Shown: positions 19,445 through 29,606 of the stretch, in pieces
Position numbering within the stretch: position 1 is the first letter of the stretch
How the letters are laid out: the number at the start of each line of letters is the position of its first letter
Assembly (NCBI RefSeq): GCF_020510525.1
Contig: NZ_CP075188.1
Coordinates: forward strand, 3,906,001 to 3,970,000
Direction: 5' to 3'
Origin: Quatrionicoccus australiensis
GTDB taxonomy: Bacteria; Pseudomonadota; Gammaproteobacteria; Burkholderiales; Rhodocyclaceae
Length of the DNA stretch: 64,000 nucleotides
Position numbers and translations under genes: made by a program
The notes under the pieces: model-generated
What the model was told of the DNA's origin: nothing
Databases searched by the model: none
What the model saw: the letters and a program-made list of their open reading frames with translations, nothing else

Positions 19445-20669
19445 GATCCAGGGTGCGCAAGGCCGCACCCTGATGCGCCGCCGCAAAGCGGCTCGCCGAC
19501 TGGCGCATCAGCACCAGTTCATTCTCATTCTGCAATAAACCGGCTACCGCCTCGCCCAGCGCAGCCGGGCTGGCGACACGGCGTGCCGCGCCGGCGGCGA
19601 TGGCATCTTCGGTCGCCTGCAGGAAATTGAAGGTATGCGGCCCGACCAGCACCGGACAGCCGCAGGCGGCCGCCTCGATCAGGTTCTGCCCGCCGAGCGG
19701 CAACAGGCTGCCGCCGATGAAGGCGAGATCGGCCAGCGCGTAGTAAGCCGCCATCTCGCCCATGCTGTCACCGAGCCAAACCTGCGTTTCGGCCGTGGGC
19801 AAACCCTCGCTGCGGCGTACGCTGCTCAAGCCTTGCCTGGCCAGCAAACCGGCCACCTCACTGAAGCGCTGCGGATGACGCGGCACCAGCACGAGCAGGG
19901 CATTCGGCACACTGACGCGTGACCACGCCGCCAGCACCAGTTCTTCCTCGCCTTCACGCGTGCTTGCCGCCAGCCAGACCGGGCGCGGGCCGATGGCGCG
20001 CCGCCACTCCGCACCCAGCGCCAGCCTTTCCGCCGCCGGCGTGACGTCGAATTTGAGGTTGCCGCAGACGTCGACCGCTGTGGCGCCGAGCGCCGCGATC
20101 CGTTCGGCGTCACCCGGCGTCTGCGCGGCAACCCCGGCCAGCGCGGCAAAAGCCGGCCGCACCAGACTGGCGAGCTTGCCGTAACCGCGTGCCGAACGCT
20201 CGGACAGCCGGGCATTGGCGAGCATGACCGGGACCCGGTGATGCAACGCGGCGCGCAGCAGGTTGGGCCAGATCTCGGTTTCCATCAAGACGCCGAAGGC
20301 CGGCGAAAAGTGCGAAAAAAAGCGGTCGACCGCACCGGGATAATCGTAGGGCAGGTAAGCCTGGATGACGCGTTCGCCATAGACCTCCTGCCCGGTCGCA
20401 CGCCCGGTCGGCGTCATGCCGGTAAGCAGGATGCGGTGTTCCGGCCAGCGCGCCAGCAAGCCTTCGATCAAGGGCTGCGCGGCGCGCGTTTCGCCGACCG
20501 ACACGGCATGCACCCAAATCAGGCCTTGCGGCGGCGTCGACCGGTAGAACCCGTAGCGCTCGCGCAGGTGGTGCAGATACTCCGGCTGTTTGCGGGCGCG
20601 CCAGAGCAGACGCAGCCAGACCAGCGGCGTGATCAGGTAGAGGATCAGGGAATACAGCGAGCGGGCCAT
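19410..20669 (-). CDS. waaA: Kdo transferase WaaA
   Basis: A 419-residue glycosyltransferase that adds Kdo from CMP-Kdo to lipid IVA at the inner membrane. The N-terminal anchor SLYSLILYLITPLVWLRLLW is followed by WVHAVSVGETRAA (with the conserved Glu), METEIWPNLL, NLKFD and the C-terminal GGQNLIEAAACGCPVLVGPH motif. ATG 20669 overlaps the waaC stop (ATGA). Its 3' end overlaps tolC by 35 bases in convergent orientation. A longer frame reaching 21518 is antisense or out-of-gene extension over waaC. Confidence 0.94.
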   Translation of the reverse strand: MARSLYSLILYLITPLVWLRLLWRARKQPEYLHHLRERYGFYRSTPPQGLIWVHAVSVGETRAAQPLIEGLLARWPEHRILLTGMTPTGRATGQEVYGERVIQAYLPYDYPGAVDRFFSHFSPAFGVLMETEIWPNLLRAALHHRVPVMLANARLSERSARGYGKLASLVRPAFAALAGVAAQTPGDAERIAALGATAVDVCGNLKFDVTPAAERLALGAEWRRAIGPRPVWLAASTREGEEELVLAAWSRVSVPNALLVLVPRHPQRFSEVAGLLARQGLSSVRRSEGLPTAETQVWLGDSMGEMAAYYALADLAFIGGSLLPLGGQNLIEAAACGCPVLVGPHTFNFLQATEDAIAAGAARRVASPAALGEAVAGLLQNENELVLMRQSASRFAAAHQGAALRTLDLIARWTGRAGC

Positions 20670-21622
20670 CAGCCGAGCACCGGCTGCAGTTCGGCGAGCA
20701 CGGCGGCGACGTCCGGAATCTGCGCCTTGCCGCCGAGGTTGCGGCAAAAGCCGGTGCCGAGCACGCCGGTCAGGCCGGGATCGGTCGCGGTGTACAGCGC
20801 CACGGTCGGGATATCCAGCGCCACGGCGAGGTGGGTCAGACCGGTATCGACGCCGATCGCGGCGCGCGCGCCGGCCAGTACCGCGGCCAGATCCGGGATA
20901 TACATCGGCGGCGCGGCGACGGCACCGGGAATACCGGCCGCCAGCCGGGCCGCCCGCTCGCGTTCGGGCTGCGTGCCGGCCGGCAGCACGGCGCGGATGC
21001 CCTGCGCGTGCAAGGCGCGGCCAATTTCCAGCCAGTGTTCGTCGGGCCACAGCTTGTCGTCTCGACTGGTCGCGGTCAGGAAGACGACGTAAGGCGCGGG
21101 TGGCAGCCAGTCGGCAGCGGACGGCGCCACCGCGATGCCGTAATCCGGGCCGTCTTCGACGGCGTAACCAAGTGCCGCACCGACCAGCTGGCGGTTGCGC
21201 ACCACCGCGTGCAGATCGCGGGAAATGCTGAAGTGCTGGCCATAGAGACTGGCCGCCAGCGGCTCGCGCGCCGAATCGGCGGCATAGCCGGCGAGCGGGC
21301 CGCGCGCCCGGCGGGCAATGAAGGCGCTCTTGACCAGGCCCTGCGTGTCGATCACCAGATCGTAGCTCTCGCGCTGGATGAGCCGGCCGAAAGCCGAAAT
21401 CTCGCGCCAGGTCGCACCACTCAACAGCTTCTTGCGCCAGCGCCGGATGGCGACCGGAATCACCTGATCGACCGCCGGATGCAGGCGGGGAATGGCGGCG
21501 AAATTCTCCTCCACGCACCAGTCGACCGTTGCGGCGGGGAAATTGCGGCGGATGTCGCTGACCACGGGCAGATTGTGGATGACGTCGCCGAGCGAGGAAG
21601 TTTTCACGAGCAGAATGCGCAT
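20669..21622 (-). CDS. waaC: LPS heptosyltransferase I
   Basis: A 317-residue GT9 enzyme that transfers the first heptose to Kdo2-lipid A. It begins MRILLVKTSSLGDVIHNLP, the classic WaaC start, and contains DTQGLVKSA, the FLTATSRDDKLWP nucleotide-sugar segment and GVDTGLTHLAVAL with the Asp-Thr-Gly-Leu-x-His donor motif. ATG 21622 is chosen over the upstream open frame. It is coupled to waaA and divergent from the glycosyltransferase at 21663 across a 40-base gap. Confidence 0.94.
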   Translation of the reverse strand: MRILLVKTSSLGDVIHNLPVVSDIRRNFPAATVDWCVEENFAAIPRLHPAVDQVIPVAIRRWRKKLLSGATWREISAFGRLIQRESYDLVIDTQGLVKSAFIARRARGPLAGYAADSAREPLAASLYGQHFSISRDLHAVVRNRQLVGAALGYAVEDGPDYGIAVAPSAADWLPPAPYVVFLTATSRDDKLWPDEHWLEIGRALHAQGIRAVLPAGTQPERERAARLAAGIPGAVAAPPMYIPDLAAVLAGARAAIGVDTGLTHLAVALDIPTVALYTATDPGLTGVLGTGFCRNLGGKAQIPDVAAVLAELQPVLG

Positions 21623-21662
21623 CGGCAGATAAAATGACGTCTTTTCAAAGTCGCCATTATAA

Positions 21663-22433
21663 ATGCCCGCTTCGCGCCAGCCGCTATCCGTTGCCATCAT
21701 CACGCTCAATGCGGCAACACAGCTTGAAGCCTGCCTGCACAGCGCCCGCTTCGCCGACGAGATCGTCGTCGTCGATTCCGGCAGCACCGACGGCACGTGC
21801 GAACTGGCCGAACGCCATGGCGCCCGCGTCATCGATCAGGACTGGCTGGGCTTCGGGCCGCAGAAACAGTTCGCCGTCGACGCCGCCACCCATGACTGGG
21901 TGCTCTGCCTCGATGCCGACGAACGCGTCACGCCCGAACTGCAGGCGGCCATCGAAAAGGCCCTTGTCGCACCGTCGACCGCTGCCTACCGCTTCGCGCG
22001 CTGCAACCGTTTTCTCGGGCGCTACCTGCGCCATGGCGAAGGCTATCCGGACTGGAGCCTGCGCCTGTTTGACCGCCGCCAGGCGCGCTGGTCGGACGAT
22101 GCCGTGCACGAAAAGATCATCACCAACGCCAGCGTCGGCACGCTGACCGGCGACCTGCTGCACGACTCGGCCGAAACGCTGGCCGCCTATCTCGCCAAGC
22201 AGAACCGCTACACCACGCTGGCCGCCGAGATGGCACTGGCTGCCGGCAAGCGCACCGGTTTTGCGCGCATCGCGCTCAGCCCGCTGGTGCGCTTCATCAA
22301 GTTCTATTTCATCCGCCAGGGCTTCCGCGATGGTCTGCCCGGGCTGATCCACATCGCCATCGGCTGTTTCAACAGCTTCATGAAATATTCCAAGATGCTG
22401 GAGCGCAGGAACGACTCTGCTGCGCTGCGGTAA
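21663..22433 (+). CDS. GT2 glycosyltransferase, WaaE/KdtX-like
   Basis: A 256-residue family 2 glycosyltransferase. It has SVAIITLNAATQLEACL, the nucleotide-binding VVVDSGSTDGT, the DxD-like LDADER at about residues 78-83, and a C-terminal amphipathic region around PLVRFIKFYFIRQGFRDG. This matches WaaE/KdtX proteins, which add glucose to the first heptose of the LPS inner core. Position next to waaC/waaA supports a core role. The sugar cannot be read from sequence. Confidence 0.85.
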   Translation: MPASRQPLSVAIITLNAATQLEACLHSARFADEIVVVDSGSTDGTCELAERHGARVIDQDWLGFGPQKQFAVDAATHDWVLCLDADERVTPELQAAIEKALVAPSTAAYRFARCNRFLGRYLRHGEGYPDWSLRLFDRRQARWSDDAVHEKIITNASVGTLTGDLLHDSAETLAAYLAKQNRYTTLAAEMALAAGKRTGFARIALSPLVRFIKFYFIRQGFRDGLPGLIHIAIGCFNSFMKYSKMLERRNDSAALR

Positions 22434-22464
22434 AATCCCGACTTTCCCTCGCAGGATCCTGAAC

Positions 22465-22563
22465 ATGAAAATTCTCGTCACCGGCGCCGCCGGGTTTAGT
22501 TCCGGCGTAACGCGCCAAGGCGCATTAGCCTTCTCTGAAACCCGCACTGGAGAAAAAGCATGA
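22465..22563 (+). other. 32-codon leader frame that repeats the start of the epimerase gene
   Basis: ATG 22465, with AGGA upstream, encodes MKILVTGAAGF, nearly the same as the first 11 residues of the following epimerase ([11 protein letters not shown]). It then continues out of homology and stops at 22563, overlapping the epimerase ATG (ATGA). The duplicated 33 bases differ at about 8 positions, mostly synonymous. It could be a remnant 5' end of an older epimerase gene or a functional coupled leader peptide. Confidence 0.5.
22504..22530 (+). promoter_or_regulatory. Stable hairpin inside the epimerase leader
   Basis: GGC-g-TAA-c-GCGCC-AA-GGCGC-a-TTA-GCC folds into a stem of about 11 pairs with one bulge, one mismatch and a 2-base turn (the turn will open somewhat in RNA). 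It lies inside the 32-codon leader frame. No U-tract follows, so it is not a terminator. Function unknown. Confidence 0.4.
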
Positions 22564-23567
22564 AAATCCTGGTAACCGGCAGTGCGGGTTTTATCGGCAT
22601 GAGCACCGCCCTGCGCCTGCTGGCGCGCGGCGACGAAGTGGTCGGCATCGACAACCTCAACGACTACTACGAAGTCTCGCTCAAGGAAGCGCGTCTGGCG
22701 CAGTTGCAGCCGCATGCCAACTTCCGCTTCATCAAGCTCGACATCGCCGACCGTCCGGGCATCGAGAAGCTGTTCGCCGACGAGAAATTCGACCGCGTCA
22801 TCCACCTCGCCGCCCAGGCCGGCGTGCGCTACTCGATCAAGAATCCGCACGCCTACGTGGACAGCAACCTGGTCGGCTTCGTGAACATCCTCGAAGGCTG
22901 CCGCCACAACAAGGTGCAGCACCTGGTCTATGCCTCCAGCTCCAGCGTCTACGGTGGCAACACCAAGATGCCCTTCTCCGAGCACGACAGCGTCGACCAC
23001 CCGGTCAGCCTGTATGCCGCGACCAAGAAGGCCAACGAGCTGATGGCGCACACCTACAGCCATCTCTACGGCCTACCCACCACCGGCCTGCGCTTCTTCA
23101 CGGTCTATGGCCCGTGGGGCCGCCCGGACATGTCGCCCTTCCTGTTTGCCGGCGCCATCCTCAACGACCGGGCGATCGACGTCTTCAACCACGGCAACAT
23201 GCAGCGCGATTTCACCTATATCGACGACATCGTCGAAGGCGTCATCCGCACCATGGACCGCGTCGCCGAGCCGAATCCCGGCTACGTGCCGGACGAAGCC
23301 GATCCGGCAACCAGCAACGTGCCCTACCGCGTCTTCAACATCGGCAACAACGATCCGGTGCAACTGCTCGACTTCATCGGCGCCATCGAAACCGGCATCG
23401 GCAAGAAGGCCGAGAAGCGCCTGCTGCCGATGCAGGACGGCGATGTGCCGGCGACCTACGCCGATACCGCGCTGCTCAACGAATGGGTCGGCTTCGCACC
23501 GTCCACCGCTATCCAGGAAGGCGTCAATCGTTTCGTCGCCTGGTATCGCGACTACTACAAGCTTTAA
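22560..23567 (+). CDS. NAD-dependent epimerase, UDP-glucuronate 4-epimerase-like
   Basis: A 335-residue extended short-chain dehydrogenase. It has the Rossmann motif GSAGFIG (residues 7-13), the catalytic Ser-Ser-Ser-Val-Tyr-Gly and YAATKKANE (YxxxK), and [13 protein letters not shown], typical of UDP-glucuronate/galacturonate 4-epimerases used in capsule and LPS synthesis. GGAG precedes ATG 22560. It lies between the LPS glycosyltransferase and glmS, consistent with envelope polysaccharide precursor supply. The exact nucleotide sugar is inferred from family resemblance. Confidence 0.85.
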   Translation: MKILVTGSAGFIGMSTALRLLARGDEVVGIDNLNDYYEVSLKEARLAQLQPHANFRFIKLDIADRPGIEKLFADEKFDRVIHLAAQAGVRYSIKNPHAYVDSNLVGFVNILEGCRHNKVQHLVYASSSSVYGGNTKMPFSEHDSVDHPVSLYAATKKANELMAHTYSHLYGLPTTGLRFFTVYGPWGRPDMSPFLFAGAILNDRAIDVFNHGNMQRDFTYIDDIVEGVIRTMDRVAEPNPGYVPDEADPATSNVPYRVFNIGNNDPVQLLDFIGAIETGIGKKAEKRLLPMQDGDVPATYADTALLNEWVGFAPSTAIQEGVNRFVAWYRDYYKL

Positions 23568-23576
23568 GGAACTCTC

Positions 23577-25400
<1,824 letters not shown>

Positions 25401-25410
25401 ATCGGCCGCA

Positions 25411-26061
25411 ATGAGCGATAACACCTGGCAGGCATGGTTTGACGGTGCGACCAAGCACAGCAACCCCGGCCTGCGCGGTATCGGCGCCGTGCTCAAGGGC
25501 CCGGCCGGCCAGATCGTCGAGATCGCCCAGGAAATCGGCGAAGGCACCAACAACGAAGCGGAATACTGCGCCCTGATGGCGGTGCTCGACGCCGCCGTCG
25601 ACGCCGGCGTGCAGGACCTGGTCGTCTATGGCGACAGCCAGCTGGTGATCAAGCAGGTCAATGGCGAATGGCTGATCAACTCGCAAAGCCTGGTGCCGCT
25701 CTGCAAGACGGTGCGCGAACTGCGGACGCAGATCGCCAGGGTCCGCCTGTGCTGGATTCCGCGCGAAGAAAACGGCGAAGCCGACGCCCTCTCCAAGCGC
25801 GCCATCGGAATTGCCGCCCCCGTAGCGGTCGACCGCTCGGTATGGATGAAAATCACCGAAATCGGCAAACCCTTCGGCCTCTCCGGCGTCGCCCTCGGCA
25901 AACGCATGGACGCCGCCAAACTGCGCGAAAACGGCAAACCCACCCAGCTTGCTTTGGAAAAAGGCTGCGCGCTGCGCGTCGAAAACAACTTCGGCCATGA
26001 AGATTTCTGGCACCGGAAACTGTTGCCGGCAGCGCTGAAAGAGGCGATGTTGCTGGATTGA
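25411..26061 (+). CDS. RNase HI-like protein with C-terminal extension
   Basis: A 216-residue protein. Residues ~5-130 are an RNase H fold with the acidic catalytic set: Asp in WFDGATKHSNPG, Glu in NNEAEYCALM, Asp in YGDSQLVIKQVNGEW and Asp in NGEADALSKRA. About 85 further residues hold VWMKITEIGKPFGLSG...LGKRM, which looks like a small helix-turn-helix, ending HRKLLPAALKEAMLLD. The N-terminal part resembles RNase HI/reverse-transcriptase-like RNase H proteins that cut RNA in RNA:DNA hybrids. ATG 25411 is 10 bases after glmS. Confidence 0.75.
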   Translation: MSDNTWQAWFDGATKHSNPGLRGIGAVLKGPAGQIVEIAQEIGEGTNNEAEYCALMAVLDAAVDAGVQDLVVYGDSQLVIKQVNGEWLINSQSLVPLCKTVRELRTQIARVRLCWIPREENGEADALSKRAIGIAAPVAVDRSVWMKITEIGKPFGLSGVALGKRMDAAKLRENGKPTQLALEKGCALRVENNFGHEDFWHRKLLPAALKEAMLLD

Positions 26062-26239
26062 GGGGCGGAGGGATTCCGTTTAGAGCCGCCATTCAAGTTT
26101 TTCTCCTTGTAGATAGACATGTCTGCCGGAGCCTACCCTCAACGAGTCGAGCAATTATTTTGAATTGCCATGATCCCCGATTGTTTTCATGCGGGCCGCT
26201 AGGTCCGTTAAGCAACGGTTCGGAACCACGGAGCGCTCA

Positions 26240-26764
26240 GTGAACAACGAACAACTGGTCTACCAACACATTGGGGAATTTGAAGTCTCGTTCCAAAGGA
26301 TTGAGAATAAGCTACGGGAGATTGGATGGTTCGTCATCGATCCAGATCGTTTGAAATGGCCACCTCCGGATCTGCGAAACCTCACCAACGAAAAGCTCGT
26401 GGATCGCGTCCATGAACTTTTCTTGCAGGCCCTTCCAAAGTGCAAATTACCCGCAGAATTAGAAGCCGATTTCGAGAATTCCTCTGCATCCTCAGTCAGG
26501 CAGTTGCATCAACTACGCAGAGACAGAAACCGGATACTTCATTCAGCGTTCATTGAACTCAAGGCAGGTGAAGAGGATCAAGGAATTCTGCGCTCCAGCC
26601 CAAAGCTACAGATTGATGAGGAAACAGGAGAGCCCCTCTTTGATCAAGAGCTCCTCTCTGCGAAATCCTTCACCTCTGAGATGAAGGCTATGGCCGAGTT
26701 ATCGCTGTTCCTGAACCGTGCCTACATACAACTTATTCATCGGTATCACAGCGGGGGCGCCTAA
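26240..26764 (+). CDS. Hypothetical protein with HEPN-type RNxxxH motif
   Basis: A 174-residue protein from GTG 26240 with GGAG at a good distance; the frame extends to 26189. It is mostly helical and charged. The stretch LRRDRNRILHSAFIEL contains R96-N-R-I-L-H101, which fits the R-N-x-x-x-H catalytic motif of HEPN ribonucleases, placed after a helix as in that family. HEPN proteins are common in toxin-antitoxin and anti-phage systems. The DNA is clearly AT-richer than the flanks, suggesting acquisition. No partner antitoxin or nucleotidyltransferase gene is adjacent. The gap 26062-26239 before it shows only a minor CCGTT/AACGG hairpin. The family call rests on one short motif. Confidence 0.45.
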   Translation: MNNEQLVYQHIGEFEVSFQRIENKLREIGWFVIDPDRLKWPPPDLRNLTNEKLVDRVHELFLQALPKCKLPAELEADFENSSASSVRQLHQLRRDRNRILHSAFIELKAGEEDQGILRSSPKLQIDEETGEPLFDQELLSAKSFTSEMKAMAELSLFLNRAYIQLIHRYHSGGA

Positions 26765-26825
26765 TTCAAGCATTCCTGAGCGTCAGATTCTCAAAGCGGC
26801 ACACACCCACAAATAGCACTCCATC

Positions 26826-26981
26826 TCACCACTTCCCCTCCAGCGCCAGCATCACCATCCTTACCCCACGTTCGGTCGGGTTCAGGGACCATGACACAGC
26901 GCCGGCGTAGGCTTCCTGCTGGCGGCGGATGTCGGTTTTCAGCAGGTTCTGGCCAGAGAGGCGCAGGTTAAGCGTCTGCAT
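26826..26981 (-). pseudogene. C-terminal remnant of a TonB-dependent receptor
   Basis: The minus-strand frame ending at 26826 encodes NLRLSGQNLLKTDIRR...VMLALEGKW, which matches the C-terminal strands of TonB-dependent receptors and ends LEGKW, exactly like the intact receptor at 27488 (LTLEGKW). Just upstream, in another frame, SVLDA matches the SVLDAYW segment of that receptor, so a frameshift or deletion has occurred. The rest of the gene is absent, and the cytochrome c' gene lies immediately upstream at 27021. It probably descends from a tandem receptor copy. Confidence 0.7.
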
Positions 26982-27020
26982 CAAGCACCGACAAAACTCT
27001 GCCTTGCGCCCGATACACCA

Positions 27021-27485
27021 TCATTCGCGAATCTTGAAGTCGTCGTGGCAGGCCCGGCAGGCCTGTACCACTTTGCCATACTGCTGCTTGATGGCAGCTA
27101 CATCCGCCGCTTGGGCAACAGTCAGCAGGGTGCCGGCCTCGCGTGCCAAGGCGCCGGCACGCTCGCCGGCCAATGCCGGATTGCGGAAGATTTCCGGGCG
27201 TGCCGTCGTTTCATGCCAGCCGCTTCCACTCTCGCTACCCGGCGGATACAAGCCTCCCATGCCGGCTGTCGCGAGCGCATTGAGCAGGCTGGCCGACCGA
27301 ATCACCTCGTCACGGCTGAACTGCCCCTCGACGTTGGCACGAATGCGCGAAGTACTCCAGCTCATCACCTGATAGGCCGACTGGCGCCATTTAATGCTCG
27401 TTTCCGGCCGGACCTGCTGCGCCTGCAATGGCAGCAGCCAAGACGAAAATAACAGGCCAGCGATCAAAGAAGAGATGCGCTGCAT
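27021..27485 (-). CDS. Cytochrome c' (periplasmic c-type cytochrome)
   Basis: About 154 residues with a Sec signal peptide (MQRISSLIAGLLFSSWLLPLQAQ) and a C-terminal haem site CRACH followed by DDFKIRE. A single CxxCH near the C-terminus of a four-helix bundle is diagnostic of class II cytochrome c', which binds NO and may protect against it or carry electrons. ATG 27485 was chosen; ATG 27494 overlaps the receptor's stop (ATGGTAA). It is the last gene of the long 27-40 kb minus-strand cluster and is close-coupled to the TonB receptor. Confidence 0.85.
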   Translation of the reverse strand: MQRISSLIAGLLFSSWLLPLQAQQVRPETSIKWRQSAYQVMSWSTSRIRANVEGQFSRDEVIRSASLLNALATAGMGGLYPPGSESGSGWHETTARPEIFRNPALAGERAGALAREAGTLLTVAQAADVAAIKQQYGKVVQACRACHDDFKIRE

Positions 27486-27487
27486 GC

Positions 27488-29590
27488 TTACCATTTCCCT
27501 TCCAGCGTCAGGAGAGCCGAGCGTGGTTGCTTGTCCAGGCTGCCCAACTGCCAGTCCTGTCCACCAGAATAGGCGCGCACCGTGCGCCGGCTGTCATCGC
27601 CGAGAATGTTCTGCAAAGTCAGACGAAGATTGACCGAACGGCTGACCTTTCTCACCCAGTAGGCGTCGAGCACCGAACGCGCCTTGTTTTCCGCCCACAA
27701 CTCTCCGGGAACATCGGTCTTTGTCTTGCCAGTCTGTTGCAGCAGAACGCCGGCATTCGAGGCAAGACTGGACAAGGTCTGATCGTAACCCAGCGTCCAG
27801 ACATAGCTGGGTACCTCACGCGCCGCGCGACTGACACCCAGACGCCTGTCTTCAACCGTCGCCCGTGGCAGGGTCAGGTGAGTGCGCAAGGAACCGCCGG
27901 CCAGGCCGATCAGCTCGCCCTTGATTTTGCCGTCGATTTCGACGCCCCAGTGCCGGGCATCGCCTTCGTTGTAGGGACGCTCGACCCAGCGGGCGCCCTC
28001 AAGTACGGTACGGCGTTCGATGAAGTCGGAGGTGTCGCGCACATAGGCATTCAGGCCGACAACCGCAATCTCGCCCGGCCAGTAATGTTCGAGCGCCAGA
28101 TCCAGGCTGGTCGACTTCTCCGGCCGCAGATCCGGGTTTCCCCGACGATCCGCTTCCAGCGGCGAGTTGGTGCTGACCGAACGGACCGGCGCATTGCTGA
28201 TTTCTTCGAGTTTTGGCGCTTTCATGCCCATACCGAGCGATGAGCGGAATACCCAGCCCTCGCTGAACTCCCAGCGAGCGGAAATGGAGGGGGAAAGCGC
28301 GGCATGCTGTTTGCCCGGAGAATCAGCGGCAAGATCGATCGACTCGCCCCGGACCCCGGTCGTCAGACTAAAGTCCTTGGCAAGCGCCCATTCATCCTGC
28401 AACCAGAGCGTTGCCTGCTTTTCTTTCGCGCGGAAAACATCGCTGCCGGTAAAAGTCCCGGTGTAATTCTGACGTTCGGTACGATTCAGGGTGATGTACT
28501 CCAGGCCCAAGGCCGAAACGTGATCGGCCCAGCCGTGATCGGCCCGCAAAGCCGCGTTAACTTCATCCTCACCGCGCCGATAGCGCTCTGTCGATCGCAC
28601 GCCACTGCTGTCGCGCGTCACGTCCCGATTCTGTTCGCTATTGACCAGGGTCAGGCGGGCGGACAACTTGCTGCCCGCCACTACGGTTTCTCCTTCGAAA
28701 CGCAAGCGCGCCGCCCGCCGGTCGCTTTCTTCCCGGTCATTGCGCTGCAATACGGTACTCGCGCCGGTTCCGAGCACCGGGTCGGCGTATTCGTCACGCG
28801 TCAAAGTCGCGGTACGCTCGCCCTTCGCCATGAACAACATCGGCCACAGGCTGAAGCTGCTTTGCCCTTCCTTCCAGTTCAGCTTGGGACCAAGGAAAAG
28901 CTCGGATATCTGGTTACGCCCCTGTTCGCGATCCGTTTGCCAGAGCGTGCGTACCCCGGCATTCGACTCCTGTCGAATCAGACGCTTGTCGACCGGGCTG
29001 TTCGACTGGCTGATCGACAGGGGAATACTCCACGACCACGCACCACTGCTGCCGGTCTTGGTCAGGGATAGCTGGGCAACCGGCTCGTCACCCCGGACAC
29101 CGCCTGCCGCCTTGAAAGTCAAAGAATCGTTTCGCCTCGCCTTGTTGGTCACCAGATTGACAGTCACCGGCGTCGAGCTGCCGAATTCGGCCGTCGCGCC
29201 TTTCATGATCTCAACCCGCTCCAATTCGCCGGCCGGCATGCGCGCGACAATCAGCAAGGCATGGCGGGCATCACCCGGTGGACGTTCGCCATCGATCAAT
29301 ACTTGTACGGAATCCCTGACCATGCCGCGCGATCGCAAGGCCACCGAACCGTCGCTACTGGGAACTCCGGCATCGATGCCGGGCAGCTTGCTGAGTACTT
29401 CGCCCACATACAAACCGCCAGTCGCCTCGATGCCCTGGCGGTCGATGATTGTCTTTTGCGTTGCCGCCTGCCGCCTTTCGTCAATATCGGAGCCGGTCGC
29501 GTTGACCGTCACTTCGGCAAGCACCCGCTCCTGGGCTTGAACAGCACCCAGGCAGGAAAGGGCAAGAGGCAGGATAAATACTGGTTTCAA
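27488..29590 (-). CDS. TonB-dependent outer-membrane receptor (second of cluster)
   Basis: A receptor of about 700 residues. Start TTG 29590 (KPVFILPLALSCLGAVQAQ signal peptide) has GGAG upstream; no ATG is available. The plug domain (about 25-150) contains GLYVGEVLSKLPGID, VLIDGERPPG and RVEIMKGATAEFG, then a 22-stranded barrel ending LTLEGKW. It imports a ligand too large for porins using TonB energy. The ligand is unknown. The gene sits between a CcdA/TauE-like membrane protein and cytochrome c', and a remnant of a similar receptor lies just beyond. Confidence 0.88.
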   Translation of the reverse strand: MKPVFILPLALSCLGAVQAQERVLAEVTVNATGSDIDERRQAATQKTIIDRQGIEATGGLYVGEVLSKLPGIDAGVPSSDGSVALRSRGMVRDSVQVLIDGERPPGDARHALLIVARMPAGELERVEIMKGATAEFGSSTPVTVNLVTNKARRNDSLTFKAAGGVRGDEPVAQLSLTKTGSSGAWSWSIPLSISQSNSPVDKRLIRQESNAGVRTLWQTDREQGRNQISELFLGPKLNWKEGQSSFSLWPMLFMAKGERTATLTRDEYADPVLGTGASTVLQRNDREESDRRAARLRFEGETVVAGSKLSARLTLVNSEQNRDVTRDSSGVRSTERYRRGEDEVNAALRADHGWADHVSALGLEYITLNRTERQNYTGTFTGSDVFRAKEKQATLWLQDEWALAKDFSLTTGVRGESIDLAADSPGKQHAALSPSISARWEFSEGWVFRSSLGMGMKAPKLEEISNAPVRSVSTNSPLEADRRGNPDLRPEKSTSLDLALEHYWPGEIAVVGLNAYVRDTSDFIERRTVLEGARWVERPYNEGDARHWGVEIDGKIKGELIGLAGGSLRTHLTLPRATVEDRRLGVSRAAREVPSYVWTLGYDQTLSSLASNAGVLLQQTGKTKTDVPGELWAENKARSVLDAYWVRKVSRSVNLRLTLQNILGDDSRRTVRAYSGGQDWQLGSLDKQPRSALLTLEGKW

Positions 29591-29606
29591 CTGATGACTC
29601 CGATCT

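Noticed and set aside
26062..26239. tRNA or attachment site beside the AT-rich pocket
   Set aside because: No cloverleaf, CCA end or direct repeat could be found; only a small CCGTT/AACGG hairpin is present.
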